A DNA stretch of 64,000 nt from Syntrophomonas wolfei subsp. methylbutyratica (GTDB taxonomy: Bacteria; Bacillota; Syntrophomonadia; Syntrophomonadales; Syntrophomonadaceae): NCBI RefSeq assembly GCF_001570625.1, contig NZ_BBQT01000004.1, positions 156,009 to 220,008 on the forward strand, written 5' to 3'. Position numbers and translations under genes: made by a program. Shown here piece by piece: positions 33,154 to 41,478 of the stretch (positions are counted from its first letter, which is position 1; each line of letters opens with the position of its first letter). The notes beneath the pieces are model-generated. The model was not told the DNA's origin and ran no database searches. It was given only the letters and a program-made list of their open reading frames with translations.

Positions 33154-34335
33154 TTATTGCTTTAACTCTTCTGCCAGGGCCGCAAAAGCAGGTATGGAGT
33201 TCTCGATGGTTTTGAAATCTACACAATAGGCTATACGGAAATAGCCCGGGCAGGCAAAACCGCTTCCGGGAACGAGCAAAAGATTGTATTTTAAAGCCTT
33301 TTGGACAAATTCAATATCATTGGGCAGGGGGGAGCGGGGGAAGAGGTAAAAAGCCCCCTGCGGTTTGACACAGGAGAAGCCCAGTTTTATCAGTTCCTGG
33401 TAAAAGAAGTTGCGACGCCGCTGGTATTCGCGAGTATCGGGAAGCTCATCCAGGGACAGGGCCACCAGCTTCTGAAACAGGGAAGGTGCATTGACAAAGC
33501 CCAGGGTACGGTTGGCAAAGCTGAGGCCGGCCATCAGGGTTTCTATATCCTCGATTTCCGGGCTGGCGGCGATATAACCGATGCGCTCGCCGGGCAGGGC
33601 CAGGGATTTGCTGAAGGAATTGACCAGAATGCAATGGGGGAAAAACTTCATCAGCGGCGGGACCACGGTATCATCATAGACCAGTTTGGTATAGGGTTCA
33701 TCGGAAATCACCATGATATTGCGGCCATATTCCTTTTCCTTTTGCTCCAGGATAGCGGCCAGGGCTTTAAGGGTGCTTTCCCCATAGACCACCCCGCTGG
33801 GGTTGTTGGGGGAATTAAGTATGATAGCCTTGCAGCGCGGGTTCAGGTTTTTTCCCAGGGCCTCCAGGTCCGGTAGGAAGTTAGAGTCGGTAGGCACCAC
33901 CACGCTTTTGCCCCCGTGGTTGTCCACATAAAAACCATATTCCACAAAATAGGGAGAAAAGACTATAACTTCTTCACCGGGATCAAGGATGGTTTTTAGA
34001 ACTACATTAAGGCCTCCGGCGGCTCCACAGCTCATTACGATATGATCGAGGGTTAGAGCCTTACCCGTTTCTTCCCGCAGTTTGGCGGCAATCCTTTCTC
34101 TAACCTCAGGGTAACCGGCATTGGCCGTATAGCGGTGCAAGCCCTGGGATTCCTCCATTATCAGTTGGCGCAGGTTTTCCTGTACCGCCAGCGGGGGTTC
34201 GTAATCCGGATTCCCCAGGCTGAAGTCGAAGACCTTGTCTTCCCCGTGTATCTGGCGCAAGCGGTTTCCTTCTTCGAACATAGCCCTTATCCAGGAAGCG
34301 TTTTTAATATCATGGCGAATTTTTTCCGATAGCAT
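33154..34335 (-). CDS. PLP-dependent aminotransferase, class I/II
   Basis: The 393-residue fold-type I enzyme has FSLGNPDYEPP (about 37-47), NSPNNPSGVVYG (about 170) with the Asn that binds PLP, the internal-aldimine Lys in NSFSKSLALPGERIG (about 240) and the C-terminal Arg in FRIAYC. It resembles aspartate or aromatic aminotransferases. I chose ATG 34335 (MLSEKIRHD), 11 bp after AGGGGAG; longer frames exist upstream but lack a ribosome binding site. Substrate specificity cannot be fixed from sequence alone. Confidence 0.85.
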   Translation of the reverse strand: MLSEKIRHDIKNASWIRAMFEEGNRLRQIHGEDKVFDFSLGNPDYEPPLAVQENLRQLIMEESQGLHRYTANAGYPEVRERIAAKLREETGKALTLDHIVMSCGAAGGLNVVLKTILDPGEEVIVFSPYFVEYGFYVDNHGGKSVVVPTDSNFLPDLEALGKNLNPRCKAIILNSPNNPSGVVYGESTLKALAAILEQKEKEYGRNIMVISDEPYTKLVYDDTVVPPLMKFFPHCILVNSFSKSLALPGERIGYIAASPEIEDIETLMAGLSFANRTLGFVNAPSLFQKLVALSLDELPDTREYQRRRNFFYQELIKLGFSCVKPQGAFYLFPRSPLPNDIEFVQKALKYNLLLVPGSGFACPGYFRIAYCVDFKTIENSIPAFAALAEELKQ

Positions 34336-34523
34336 ATAGATCATTCTCCCCTTTTTTTGTTTAAATTCTAAATCCGCAATTTTCAACCTCAACAACTTGT
34401 TTTCATTAAATAAAACAAATACTCCTTCAAGTAGCTTATACAAATTAATTTTGTTTAGCAATTATAATTAATCATAGCATGAATTACCCTTTTCTAAATA
34501 TAATATAATAAGGGAAGAAGGTT

Positions 34524-34544
34524 CTATGAGATGGCATCTCATAG
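34524..34544. promoter_or_regulatory. 21-bp perfect palindrome, possible operator
   Basis: CTATGAGATG and CATCTCATAG flank one central G. It lies in the 365-bp gap between divergent genes (aminotransferase and diguanylate cyclase), about 157 bp from the cyclase start. It could be a dimeric repressor site or an RNA hairpin. I see nothing else defined in the gap apart from AT-rich sequence. Confidence 0.45.
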
Positions 34545-34700
34545 ATGAACTTCAGCCCCAAGATTCGGGACTTAATTTGCTTTGCAGAATTCGCAAGGTA
34601 GTGTTATAATTCCATAAAAAAGGAATATACGGGAATTATTTTTTATTTTTTTTACAACTAGATATACTCTGCCATTTTCCTTAGTGAAAGGAAGAGAGCG

Positions 34701-36080
34701 ATGCATTTTCCCCTGGACTTTTACCAGGCTGTTTTGGAAAATATAAATCATGGCCTGGCTTTTTTTTGTTTTATTATCAACCAGGACCGGGAAGCTAAAA
34801 TAGAAAACGCTGAGTTAGTAATGGTTAATCCTGCTTTTATCAAATTAACCGGGCTGGATAAAGAGGAAATAATGGGCCGGATGCTCCCGGAATTGTTCCC
34901 GGGCGTATTTGATAGCAGGTTTGACAGGCAGAACTTTTTTGAAATTGTCCGGCTGGATGGTAATATGAAAAGGCGGGAGTATTATTATAAAGAGTCAGAA
35001 AAATGGCTTTTGCTGGTATTCTTCAGTCCCCAACCCGGTATTCTGGGAGTAGCTTTGCATGACATTACTGAGTTAGAAACAATTCGGGAAGAGATTGAAA
35101 AATCCAGCAGGGGGGGCTCTCTTGAGTTAGAGCGGCAAGAAGGGAAAAAGCTGCTTCTGGACTTGCCCCAGGCCATATCCCGGAGTCTATCCCAGGAGAT
35201 ATTTTCCCACGCATTTTGTCTAAATCCTACCTTGATGAGTATTACTACTTTTGATGAATCGATTTACCTGGATGTTAACGAGAGTTTTTTGGACACGCTG
35301 GGATTCAGCAGGAATGAAGTTATAGGGCGTAGCTGCTCTGAACTGGGAATACTGAGCATTTCTCAGAAAAAAGAGATTCAGGAAATGCTGTTGGAACAGG
35401 GGAAGATAAGGAATTGGGAAAGCAAGTTCATATCGAAAGCGGGTCAGGAAGTGCCCGGTCTTCTCTCCGTTGATTTGATTCAGGTCAGGGATAAAAAACT
35501 ATTGTTGATGGTCTTTCATGATATTGCGGAGAGAATGAGGATGAAGGAAGAACTGGAAGAGAAAAACCAGCAACTGCGGGAGTTGAATAAAATTCTTCAA
35601 GTTCAGGCGATTACCGATAGCCTTACCGGGCTCTATAATCACCGGCAGGTATTGGAAAAGCTGCAAATGGAAATAGCCCGGGCTAATCGCTACCAGCAAG
35701 ATTTGACCATAATGATGCTGGATATAGATCATTTCAAGAGCATTAATGATGAATTCGGCCATCAGGTAGGGGATGTGGTCTTGGTGGAGGTGGCCCAAAT
35801 AATAAAGAGAAACCTGCGCAATATTGATATAGCCGGGCGCTATGGAGGAGAAGAATTCCTGATTATCCTGCCGCAGACCAATCTAAAAAACGGCAAGCAG
35901 GTGGCGGAAAGAATCCGCCGGCAGGTTGAAATGGAGGGTTTCGAGGATAGAAAGGAAGGAATTACCGTAAGTATTGGATTATGCCAGCATAAGGGAGAAG
36001 AGATGGTCGAATGCATAGAAAGGGCCGACCAGTTGCTGTACCGGGCCAAGAGGGAGGGCCGCAACCGGATTGAGTGCTAA
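34701..36080 (+). CDS. PAS-PAS-GGDEF diguanylate cyclase
   Basis: The 459-residue protein has two PAS-like sensor domains (about 8-125 and 175-275), a short coiled coil (MKEELEEKNQQLRELNKI) and a GGDEF domain (about 295-455). The active site is GGEEF with Asp/metal residues in MLDIDHFKSIND, so it should make c-di-GMP from GTP. An I-site RNID lies exactly five residues before GGEEF, so product inhibition is likely. No EAL domain is fused. No transmembrane helices are seen; the sensor ligand is unknown. Confidence 0.92.
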   Translation: MHFPLDFYQAVLENINHGLAFFCFIINQDREAKIENAELVMVNPAFIKLTGLDKEEIMGRMLPELFPGVFDSRFDRQNFFEIVRLDGNMKRREYYYKESEKWLLLVFFSPQPGILGVALHDITELETIREEIEKSSRGGSLELERQEGKKLLLDLPQAISRSLSQEIFSHAFCLNPTLMSITTFDESIYLDVNESFLDTLGFSRNEVIGRSCSELGILSISQKKEIQEMLLEQGKIRNWESKFISKAGQEVPGLLSVDLIQVRDKKLLLMVFHDIAERMRMKEELEEKNQQLRELNKILQVQAITDSLTGLYNHRQVLEKLQMEIARANRYQQDLTIMMLDIDHFKSINDEFGHQVGDVVLVEVAQIIKRNLRNIDIAGRYGGEEFLIILPQTNLKNGKQVAERIRRQVEMEGFEDRKEGITVSIGLCQHKGEEMVECIERADQLLYRAKREGRNRIEC

Positions 36081-36159
36081 ACAAACGGTTTTTCAAACTT
36101 TTCAAGCCAGCGGCTTTATGTTATGATAATTGTATATATGAATAAGTTATACGGTCAAG

Positions 36160-36299
36160 GCAATTCTGGCGAAAGCCGGGGTAGCCAGGCAGAGTGATCT
36201 AAGTCACAGCTAAATGCAATAGTGATATGATGATTCTGCTGTGAGAAACCGGCTTACCAGGGGGGGTAGCCTTTAAGAGGCTACCGTTTTTGTTTTTTT
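36160..36299 (+). promoter_or_regulatory. Riboswitch-like leader with terminator, upstream of the ion permease
   Basis: A terminator hairpin GGTAGCC (36265-36271) with GGCTACC (36279-36285) is followed by GTTTTTGTTTTTTT. An identical GGTAGCC sits earlier at 36180-36186 and could pair with 36279-36285 instead, giving an antiterminator. Upstream, AAGCCGG (36173-36179) pairs with CCGGCTT (36249-36255), while GGCGAAAGCC (36168-36177) forms a competing tetraloop hairpin, and GTGA/TCAC form another. These mutually exclusive helices are typical of riboswitch leaders. I cannot assign a known class. Confidence 0.55.
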
Positions 36300-36339
36300 G
36301 GGGAAGATACTTCCAAATATATTTTTGGGGGGAACTGAA

Positions 36340-37611
36340 ATGTCTAATTTCTGGCTATCCATAGTAATATTCCTGCTGGCTTATGTCTTTATTATTATTG
36401 AGAAAGTGCACCGTTCTGTAGTAGTCTGGGTGGCTGCAGCTCTGGTAATCTTTCTGGGGGTTATCAGCCAGGCAAAAGCGATAGAAGCCATAGATTTTAA
36501 CACCCTTTGGCTGTTAATAGGTATGATGGTTATTGTGGGTATAACTCGAAAAAGCGGAGTTTTTGAATACATAGCTATAAAGTCGGCCAAATTAGCCCGG
36601 GGCAACCCCTTATATATAATGGTAATCCTGGCTCTGGTTACAGCGCTAGCTTCAGCCTTGCTGGATAATGTGACCACGGTACTGCTGATGGTACCAGTAA
36701 CCTTTGCTATTACCGATCGTTTGGAAATTTCCCCTCTGCCCTTCTTGTTTACGGAGATACTGGCATCGAATATTGGAGGTACAGCCACCCTGATTGGCGA
36801 TCCCCCCAATATCATGATTGGTAGCGCTACCGGCCTGGGTTTCATGGATTTTATCAATAACCTGGCTTTACCGGCAATTATAATCCTGATAGTAACCATT
36901 GCCTGCCTGCTTTTGATCTTTCGTCGAGACCTGGCGGCTGGTGAAGATAAAATTGCCCAGGTTATGGAACTTGACGAAAGAGAGTTTATCAAAGAATGGG
37001 CCATTCTTAAGAAATCCCTCCTGGTACTGGGCTTGACCATGCTAGGCTTCATCTTGCACCAGTACTTGCACCTGGAATCGGCCACCATAGCTTTGGCAGG
37101 TGCGGGCCTACTTTTGCTGGTGACCAAAGTAGAACCGGAGGAAGCTTTATTGAGTGTGGAATGGCCTACCATATTTTTCTTTGCAGGACTCTTTGTGATA
37201 GTGGGTGGACTGGAGGTCAATGGAGTTATTGATCTGGTCGCTCGTGAAGCTCTGGCGATAACCGGGGACAGCCCCTTTAGAACCGGTATGTTGGTTTTAT
37301 GGTTATCAGCGGTTGGTTCGGCTTTTGTGGATAATATTCCCTTTGTAGCCACCATGATTCCTCTTCTGCAAAGCATTGGGGAAATGACTGCGATGCCCAT
37401 GGAATCGGTGTGGTGGTCTCTGGCTTTGGGTTCATGCCTGGGGGGGAACGGTACCCTGATAGGGGCTTCGGCCAATGTGATTGTGGCTGGCCTCGCCGAA
37501 AGATATGGTAATACTATAAGATTTTTAGACTTTATGAAGCTGGGTTTTCCGCTGATGATATTATCTATTATCCTTTCCGCCATTTACCTATATATGAGGT
37601 TCTGGGCTTAA
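36340..37611 (+). CDS. ArsB/NhaD-superfamily ion permease
   Basis: The 423-residue membrane protein has about 11 hydrophobic segments in two inverted halves. Family motifs are LLDNVTTVLLMVPVT (first half) with SNIGGTATLIGDPPN, and SAFVDNIPFVATMIP with GGNGTLIGASANV (second half); the paired Asp-Asn signatures occur in the ion transporter superfamily that includes NhaD Na+/H+ antiporters, ArsB and citrate or silicate carriers. The ion is not determinable here. ATG 36340 has GGGGGGAACTG upstream. A terminator with an alternative antiterminator sits in its leader, so expression is probably conditional. Confidence 0.85.
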   Translation: MSNFWLSIVIFLLAYVFIIIEKVHRSVVVWVAAALVIFLGVISQAKAIEAIDFNTLWLLIGMMVIVGITRKSGVFEYIAIKSAKLARGNPLYIMVILALVTALASALLDNVTTVLLMVPVTFAITDRLEISPLPFLFTEILASNIGGTATLIGDPPNIMIGSATGLGFMDFINNLALPAIIILIVTIACLLLIFRRDLAAGEDKIAQVMELDEREFIKEWAILKKSLLVLGLTMLGFILHQYLHLESATIALAGAGLLLLVTKVEPEEALLSVEWPTIFFFAGLFVIVGGLEVNGVIDLVAREALAITGDSPFRTGMLVLWLSAVGSAFVDNIPFVATMIPLLQSIGEMTAMPMESVWWSLALGSCLGGNGTLIGASANVIVAGLAERYGNTIRFLDFMKLGFPLMILSIILSAIYLYMRFWA

Positions 37612-37721
37612 GCCCCCTTTACTCCTGCTTGCGTTGACATATGTTCAAAACCGGGCTAGAATCAAAACCAGGCAAAGGCTCCAAATGGCTGGCAAAATAG
37701 ATAAGAACAGGAGAGAAGAAG

Positions 37722-38114
37722 ATGGCGCGGGAACCCAGGTGCCGCCGAGTTGAGTACATGCCCCGGGTGGAGTGTTTCAAACCGGCAGGTATACCCTTGT
37801 CTTGTTTGGAGGAAGTACAGATAAAAGTGGAAGAACTGGAGGCTATCCGTTTGAAGGATCATTTGCGCCTGGAGCAGGAGGACTGCGCCAGAAGAATGCA
37901 GGTTTCCCGTCCTACCTTTCAGAGGATACTGGTTGAAGCCCGGGCTAAAATTGCCTATGCCCTGAGCAGTGGTAGAGCTATTCGCATCGAAGGGGGCAAC
38001 TACTGTATGGGTGCTGGCTATTGCCGGCGGCGGCAGAGGGAAATCAGAGAAGGGGAACCCTGTGATTTCGAGGGCTCTGCGATAAAAATGGAAAGTGATG
38101 CACCAGATAATTAA
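37722..38114 (+). CDS. DUF134-family DNA-binding protein
   Basis: The 130-residue protein starts AREPRCRRVEYMPRV and has a helix-turn-helix-like segment EELEAIRLKDHLRLEQEDCARRMQVSRPTFQRILVEAR (split over about 43-78). These features define DUF134, a conserved Firmicute and archaeal group believed to bind DNA; Cys residues after about 95 (YCMGAGYC) may bind metal. GGAGAGAAGAAG precedes the start. Target genes are unknown. Confidence 0.85.
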   Translation: MAREPRCRRVEYMPRVECFKPAGIPLSCLEEVQIKVEELEAIRLKDHLRLEQEDCARRMQVSRPTFQRILVEARAKIAYALSSGRAIRIEGGNYCMGAGYCRRRQREIREGEPCDFEGSAIKMESDAPDN

Positions 38115-38157
38115 GGGTTTTTAAAATAATTTGACAATCAGGGAAGGACTTTTTAGA

Positions 38158-38181
38158 AGCACAATTTATTGTGCTTTTTTT
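38158..38181 (+). terminator. Rho-independent terminator
   Basis: AGCACAA and TTGTGCT flank TTTA and are followed by TTTTTTGC. It lies about 45 bp after the DUF134 gene. Confidence 0.9.
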
Positions 38182-38226
38182 GCGTTTTTATCCCTCTTGG
38201 CCGCTGTTTAGTGTTTATGGATAGTT

Positions 38227-38550
38227 GACTCTACTGCAAAAAGTTATTAATATTCATTGGCTTGCATAAATATACCGCTCGCAATCTACGCATGGGCAAC
38301 ACCTGCGGCTTGTCTCACGGCTCAAGGGGTACCGCGCTAATCTACCATCCATGGTCGCAACCTTAATAGTGACACCCGCAGGGTGGAACACCAGGAGTAC
38401 CCGCAGGGTGATAGCGCTCTCGCGACATCCTGCCGCTCGCCCCCTTTCGCCTGCTCGCCTTCGCCGGGTGCTGCATCCATGCTTCGCCAACGCTCGCTTT
38501 GTATATTTATGCAATCCTTATGCAACAAAAGGGGTTTTTGCAGCGGAATC
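38227..38550. mobile_element. MITE-like element copy F (324 bp)
   Basis: The ends are GACTCTACTGCAAAAAG and TTTTTGCAGCGGAATC. ATAGTT flanks both sides (38221-38226 and 38551-38556), a 6-bp target duplication. Its core carries an extra module (GTGACACCCGCAGGG, GGAACACCAGGAGTACCC) that is absent from the 271-bp copies. Confidence 0.88.
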
Positions 38551-38717
38551 ATAGTTCAATTCTGTAAACCCTGAACTCATAAATCTTTTTTGTTTTTCCA
38601 ACAAAATCTTCAAAAAAATTTATCCTCCAGGCAGGAATAATCAAAAGAATGCAGAAACATAATCGTATAACATAATAAATATAACTACGTGTTATAATAG
38701 AAGGGAGAGAGATTGTT

Positions 38718-39824
38718 TTGGACAGGACAAAATGGTATGTACTAACGGTTGGTTTGCTGATTGGGGCTATTGCGGTAACCCTGGTCAAACTGGGGAATCC
38801 GCCCAATATGGGTTTCTGTATCGCTTGTTTTGAACGGGACATGGCCGGGGCGATTGGATTGCACCGGGCTGGTGTGGTTCAGTACATGCGGCCGGAAATC
38901 ATTGGGCTGGTTCTGGGTGCTCTGCTGGCTTCTCTTTTTGCCGGGGAGTTCAAATCCCGGGGAGGCTCAGCCACTTTCGTGCGTTTCATCCTGGGAGTAT
39001 TCATGATGATCGGAGCTCTGGTATTTTTAGGCTGTCCCTTGCGGGATGTATTGCGTATGGCCGGGGGGGATTACAACGCGGTAGTAGGTTTTATCGGTTT
39101 TATTTTTGGAGTGGGAACGGGAGTTTTCTTTTTAAAAAGGGGTTTCAACCTGGGACGGGCTGAATATAGCCATTCTCAGGGCGGAGGACTTGCCTTGCCC
39201 CTTATTATGGTCTTTTTCTTATTTCTATTATTAAAGGCCACGGTCTTCAATCCCGATGCGGGGGGACCCTTGTTCTTCAGTGCCGAAGGACCAGGCAGTA
39301 TGTATGCTCCGCTGGCTTTCAGCCTGGGCGCCGGGCTTTTAGTGGGGATACTGGCCCAGCGGGTTCGTCTCTGCTTGAGTGGTGGCATCAGAGACTTCAT
39401 GCTGATCCGGGATAATACCCTCTTACTGGGCTTTATCGGTATATTTGCGGGAGCCCTGCTTTTAAATATAGCTTTGGGCTTCTTCCAAACCGGTTTCGCT
39501 CCGCAGCCGGTGGCTCATACTATGCACTTATGGAATTTCCTCGGGCTTTACCTGGTGGGAATGACAGCCACCCTATTGGGCGGCTGCCCCTTGCGACAGT
39601 TGATTCTGTCCGGGGAGGGAGATACCGATGCAGCTGCAGTTGTGGTAGGTATGATTGTTGGTGCTGCCTTTTGTCATAACTTCATGTTGGCATCCGGAGC
39701 CATGAAAGCGGCGGCGGCCGGGGCGGCAGCGAGTCCCGGAGGCCCGGGGATTTACGGGCAGATAGCCTGCATTGTCGGAATAATCGTAGTGGCGGCCATT
39801 GGCTTTGCCTTCCGGGAAGATTAA
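38718..39824 (+). CDS. yedE: YedE-family membrane protein (selenium/sulfur transport)
   Basis: The 368-residue protein has about ten hydrophobic segments and the YeeE/YedE features: NMGFCIACFERDMAGA near residue 33, FLGCPLRDVLRMAGGD and GGCPLRQLILSGEGD, each with a Cys that could bind a thiosulfate- or selenium-type sulfur compound, and LRLCLSGGIRDF in between. YedE is often encoded with YedF/TusA in selenium-using anaerobes. TTG 38718 is preceded by GAAGGGAGAGA. The TusA-like gene follows 16 bp later. Confidence 0.85.
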   Translation: MDRTKWYVLTVGLLIGAIAVTLVKLGNPPNMGFCIACFERDMAGAIGLHRAGVVQYMRPEIIGLVLGALLASLFAGEFKSRGGSATFVRFILGVFMMIGALVFLGCPLRDVLRMAGGDYNAVVGFIGFIFGVGTGVFFLKRGFNLGRAEYSHSQGGGLALPLIMVFFLFLLLKATVFNPDAGGPLFFSAEGPGSMYAPLAFSLGAGLLVGILAQRVRLCLSGGIRDFMLIRDNTLLLGFIGIFAGALLLNIALGFFQTGFAPQPVAHTMHLWNFLGLYLVGMTATLLGGCPLRQLILSGEGDTDAAAVVVGMIVGAAFCHNFMLASGAMKAAAAGAAASPGGPGIYGQIACIVGIIVVAAIGFAFRED

Positions 39825-39839
39825 GGAGGGACGGGGAAA

Positions 39840-40049
39840 ATGGAAAAGGTGGATGTCAGAGGTTTGAGCTGCCCCATGCCGGTGATAAAAACCAAGAAAC
39901 TTCTGGATCAGGGAGTAAAGGAATTACTGGTGGTCGGAACCAGCAGTGTTTCCAAGGAAAATGTGAGTAAGCTGGCCCGCTCCAGCGGCTACCAGGTAGA
40001 AATGAAAGTGGATGCCAAAAACGAGTGGGAAATGGAACTAAGGAAATAA
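39840..40049 (+). CDS. TusA/YedF-family sulfurtransferase-like protein
   Basis: The 69-residue protein has the TusA fold signature VDVRGLSCPMPVIKTKK, with the reactive Cys at position 11 in CPMP. It moves sulfur or selenium as persulfide or selenide. It is the usual partner of YedE, and its start is 16 bp after yedE with GGAGGGACGG as ribosome binding site. Confidence 0.9.
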   Translation: MEKVDVRGLSCPMPVIKTKKLLDQGVKELLVVGTSSVSKENVSKLARSSGYQVEMKVDAKNEWEMELRK

Positions 40050-40082
40050 TATTAATCACGCTTCTGCGCCAGAAATATCTAT

Positions 40083-40110
40083 AACCGCGGGTTTTCCCGC
40101 GGTTTTTAGT
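40083..40110 (+). terminator. Rho-independent terminator after yedE-tusA
   Basis: ACCGCGGG and CCCGCGGT flank a short T-rich loop and are followed by TTTTAGTTTT. It also lies before the minus-strand MNT gene, which ends at 40136. Confidence 0.9.
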
Positions 40111-40135
40111 TTTCGTATAATTTCTATTACTGAGC

Positions 40136-40450
40136 TTAGATTTCAATACCGTTTCTAATAATCTCGTCAACCAATCCAATTTTCTCCCTATACTCATCAC
40201 AAGTAAATGCCAGGGGTTCGAGATCCAGGTCAATTTCATCCGCCCGGCTAAGAAGAAATGCTATTCCATCTACTCTTCTCATACCTTGAAAATAATCCGA
40301 AAAAATGGCCAGGTCTATATCACTGCCACTATCATATGTACCCCGGGCGTAAGAGCCAAATAGCAAGGCCTTTTCTACGGGGATTTCTTGCCTTAACCTC
40401 TCTATATATTTTTTTACTCCGGAGCGTAGTGTTTCAGGGATAGTAACCAT
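40136..40450 (-). CDS. MNT-domain nucleotidyltransferase (putative antitoxin)
   Basis: The 104-residue protein contains LLFGSYARGTYDSGSDIDLAI near residues 30-50, the GSxxxGxxxxxSDIDL motif of minimal nucleotidyltransferases. In HEPN/MNT pairs the MNT protein neutralises the HEPN toxin, in characterised cases by adding AMP. Its start overlaps the HEPN gene end by 37 bp on the same strand, so the toxin gene comes first. The catalytic Asp pair is intact. Confidence 0.85.
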   Translation of the reverse strand: MVTIPETLRSGVKKYIERLRQEIPVEKALLFGSYARGTYDSGSDIDLAIFSDYFQGMRRVDGIAFLLSRADEIDLDLEPLAFTCDEYREKIGLVDEIIRNGIEI

Positions 40451-40839
40451 TTAAAAACCTCCTCGGTGGTGGTAAGAACTTCAGTAGCTTCCTGCCGGTC
40501 AACTGTTTGAGAGAGCTTTTCCTTATAGGAAGGATATCTTTCCGCGATGTAGTATGCTAAAAGTTTTACGAAAAAGGAACCATATTGCTCTCGTTTCTTA
40601 CGGTAGGCTTCCAAATCCTCAAATATGTCAGGTTGGGATTCAATGATTTTTTTAAAAACCATGGATATGCTATGAGTCCGAGGCGGCTCTTCTTCGCAGA
40701 ATAGGACATACAACCCTTTAACTAGTTTCTCAATCGATTGCTGGCACATAAATACCACATAAAGATAACGGCCCGCTGATAGTATAGCTCGGGCAGTTTC
40801 TATATCTTCCCAATAGGAGCATTTCTGTTTTTTATCCAA
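40414..40839 (-). CDS. HEPN-domain protein (putative RNase toxin)
   Basis: The 141-residue HEPN protein has the central CQQSIEKLVKGLYVLF helix typical of this fold and a C-terminal YIAERYPSYKEKL-type helix (RxxxxxxY). HEPN toxins act as metal-independent RNases and carry Rx4-6H; here PPRTHSIS is a possible variant, so activity is uncertain. TTG 40839 lies 9 bp after AGGAGG; an earlier TTG at 40848 touches that site. It forms a toxin-antitoxin-like pair with the MNT gene at 40136. Confidence 0.75.
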   Translation of the reverse strand: MDKKQKCSYWEDIETARAILSAGRYLYVVFMCQQSIEKLVKGLYVLFCEEEPPRTHSISMVFKKIIESQPDIFEDLEAYRKKREQYGSFFVKLLAYYIAERYPSYKEKLSQTVDRQEATEVLTTTEEVFKWLLSLKHYAPE

Positions 40840-41079
40840 AATAATCAACCTCCTAAATACAGGATACCGTAATTATATCTCTAATGATAGTTTATCTTAA
40901 GTCGAAATGTAATGATATTATCTTTTGAACCTCTCGTTTATTGGAATGCCCTTACAATCTCCCTTTTCCATATCCTTAAATCTCTTCTTTTTTCTGCTTG
41001 ATTAATCTGCGGGAAAGGGTGATAATAAAACAAACATATGAACAATTATTCAAATGTAGGATTGGAAGTGAGGGATTCA

Positions 41080-41439
41080 ATGACAACGGTGGGGGAAGAT
41101 TGCTGTGAAGTCCAGTGTATTCATGAAGATAAGGTGAATTTGGCTCGCCGGGAGAGGCTGGCTGAAGATACGGTAATGGCTTTGGCGGATATTTTCAAAA
41201 CCCTGGGGGATGCTACCAGGCTTAGAATACTCTCCGCGCTGATGCAGCAGGAGTTGTGCGTATGTGACCTGGCGGCCGTTATTGATATGTCTGATTCGGC
41301 GGTTTCGCATCAGCTGCGGGTATTGCGCAGCCAGAAGCTGATTAAGTTTCGCCGGGAAGGGAAGGTAGTGTATTATTCCCTGGCGGATGATCATGTTAGA
41401 ACTCTTTTTGCCCAGGGATTGGAGCATGTTAATGAGTGA
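41080..41439 (+). CDS. ArsR-family metal-sensing repressor (CadC-like)
   Basis: The 119-residue winged-helix protein has MALADIFKTLGDATRLRIL, a QQELCVCDLA block where Cys-x-Cys marks the CadC metal site, and SAVSHQLRVLRSQKLI as recognition helix. The N-terminal CCEVQCIHEDKV provides further thiols, as in CadC. ATG 41080 has GGAAGTGAGGG upstream; an ATG at 41038 is an alternative. Its target is most likely the promoter of the CadA ATPase gene, which starts 39 bp downstream. Confidence 0.88.
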   Translation: MTTVGEDCCEVQCIHEDKVNLARRERLAEDTVMALADIFKTLGDATRLRILSALMQQELCVCDLAAVIDMSDSAVSHQLRVLRSQKLIKFRREGKVVYYSLADDHVRTLFAQGLEHVNE

Positions 41440-41478
41440 GGAGAACACCTCCACTAATGAAGAAGGAAGTGCTTTAAT

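Noticed and set aside
36160..36260. Assignment of this leader to a c-di-GMP-I riboswitch
   Set aside because: GCGAAAGCC is only a partial resemblance; the rest of the conserved core (for example GGCAAACC and the G-rich 3' block) is not in the right order.
36381..37583. 400-residue minus-strand open frame opposite the ion permease
   Set aside because: It is the antisense shadow of a well-supported membrane protein and has low-complexity composition with many Ser, Arg and Thr.
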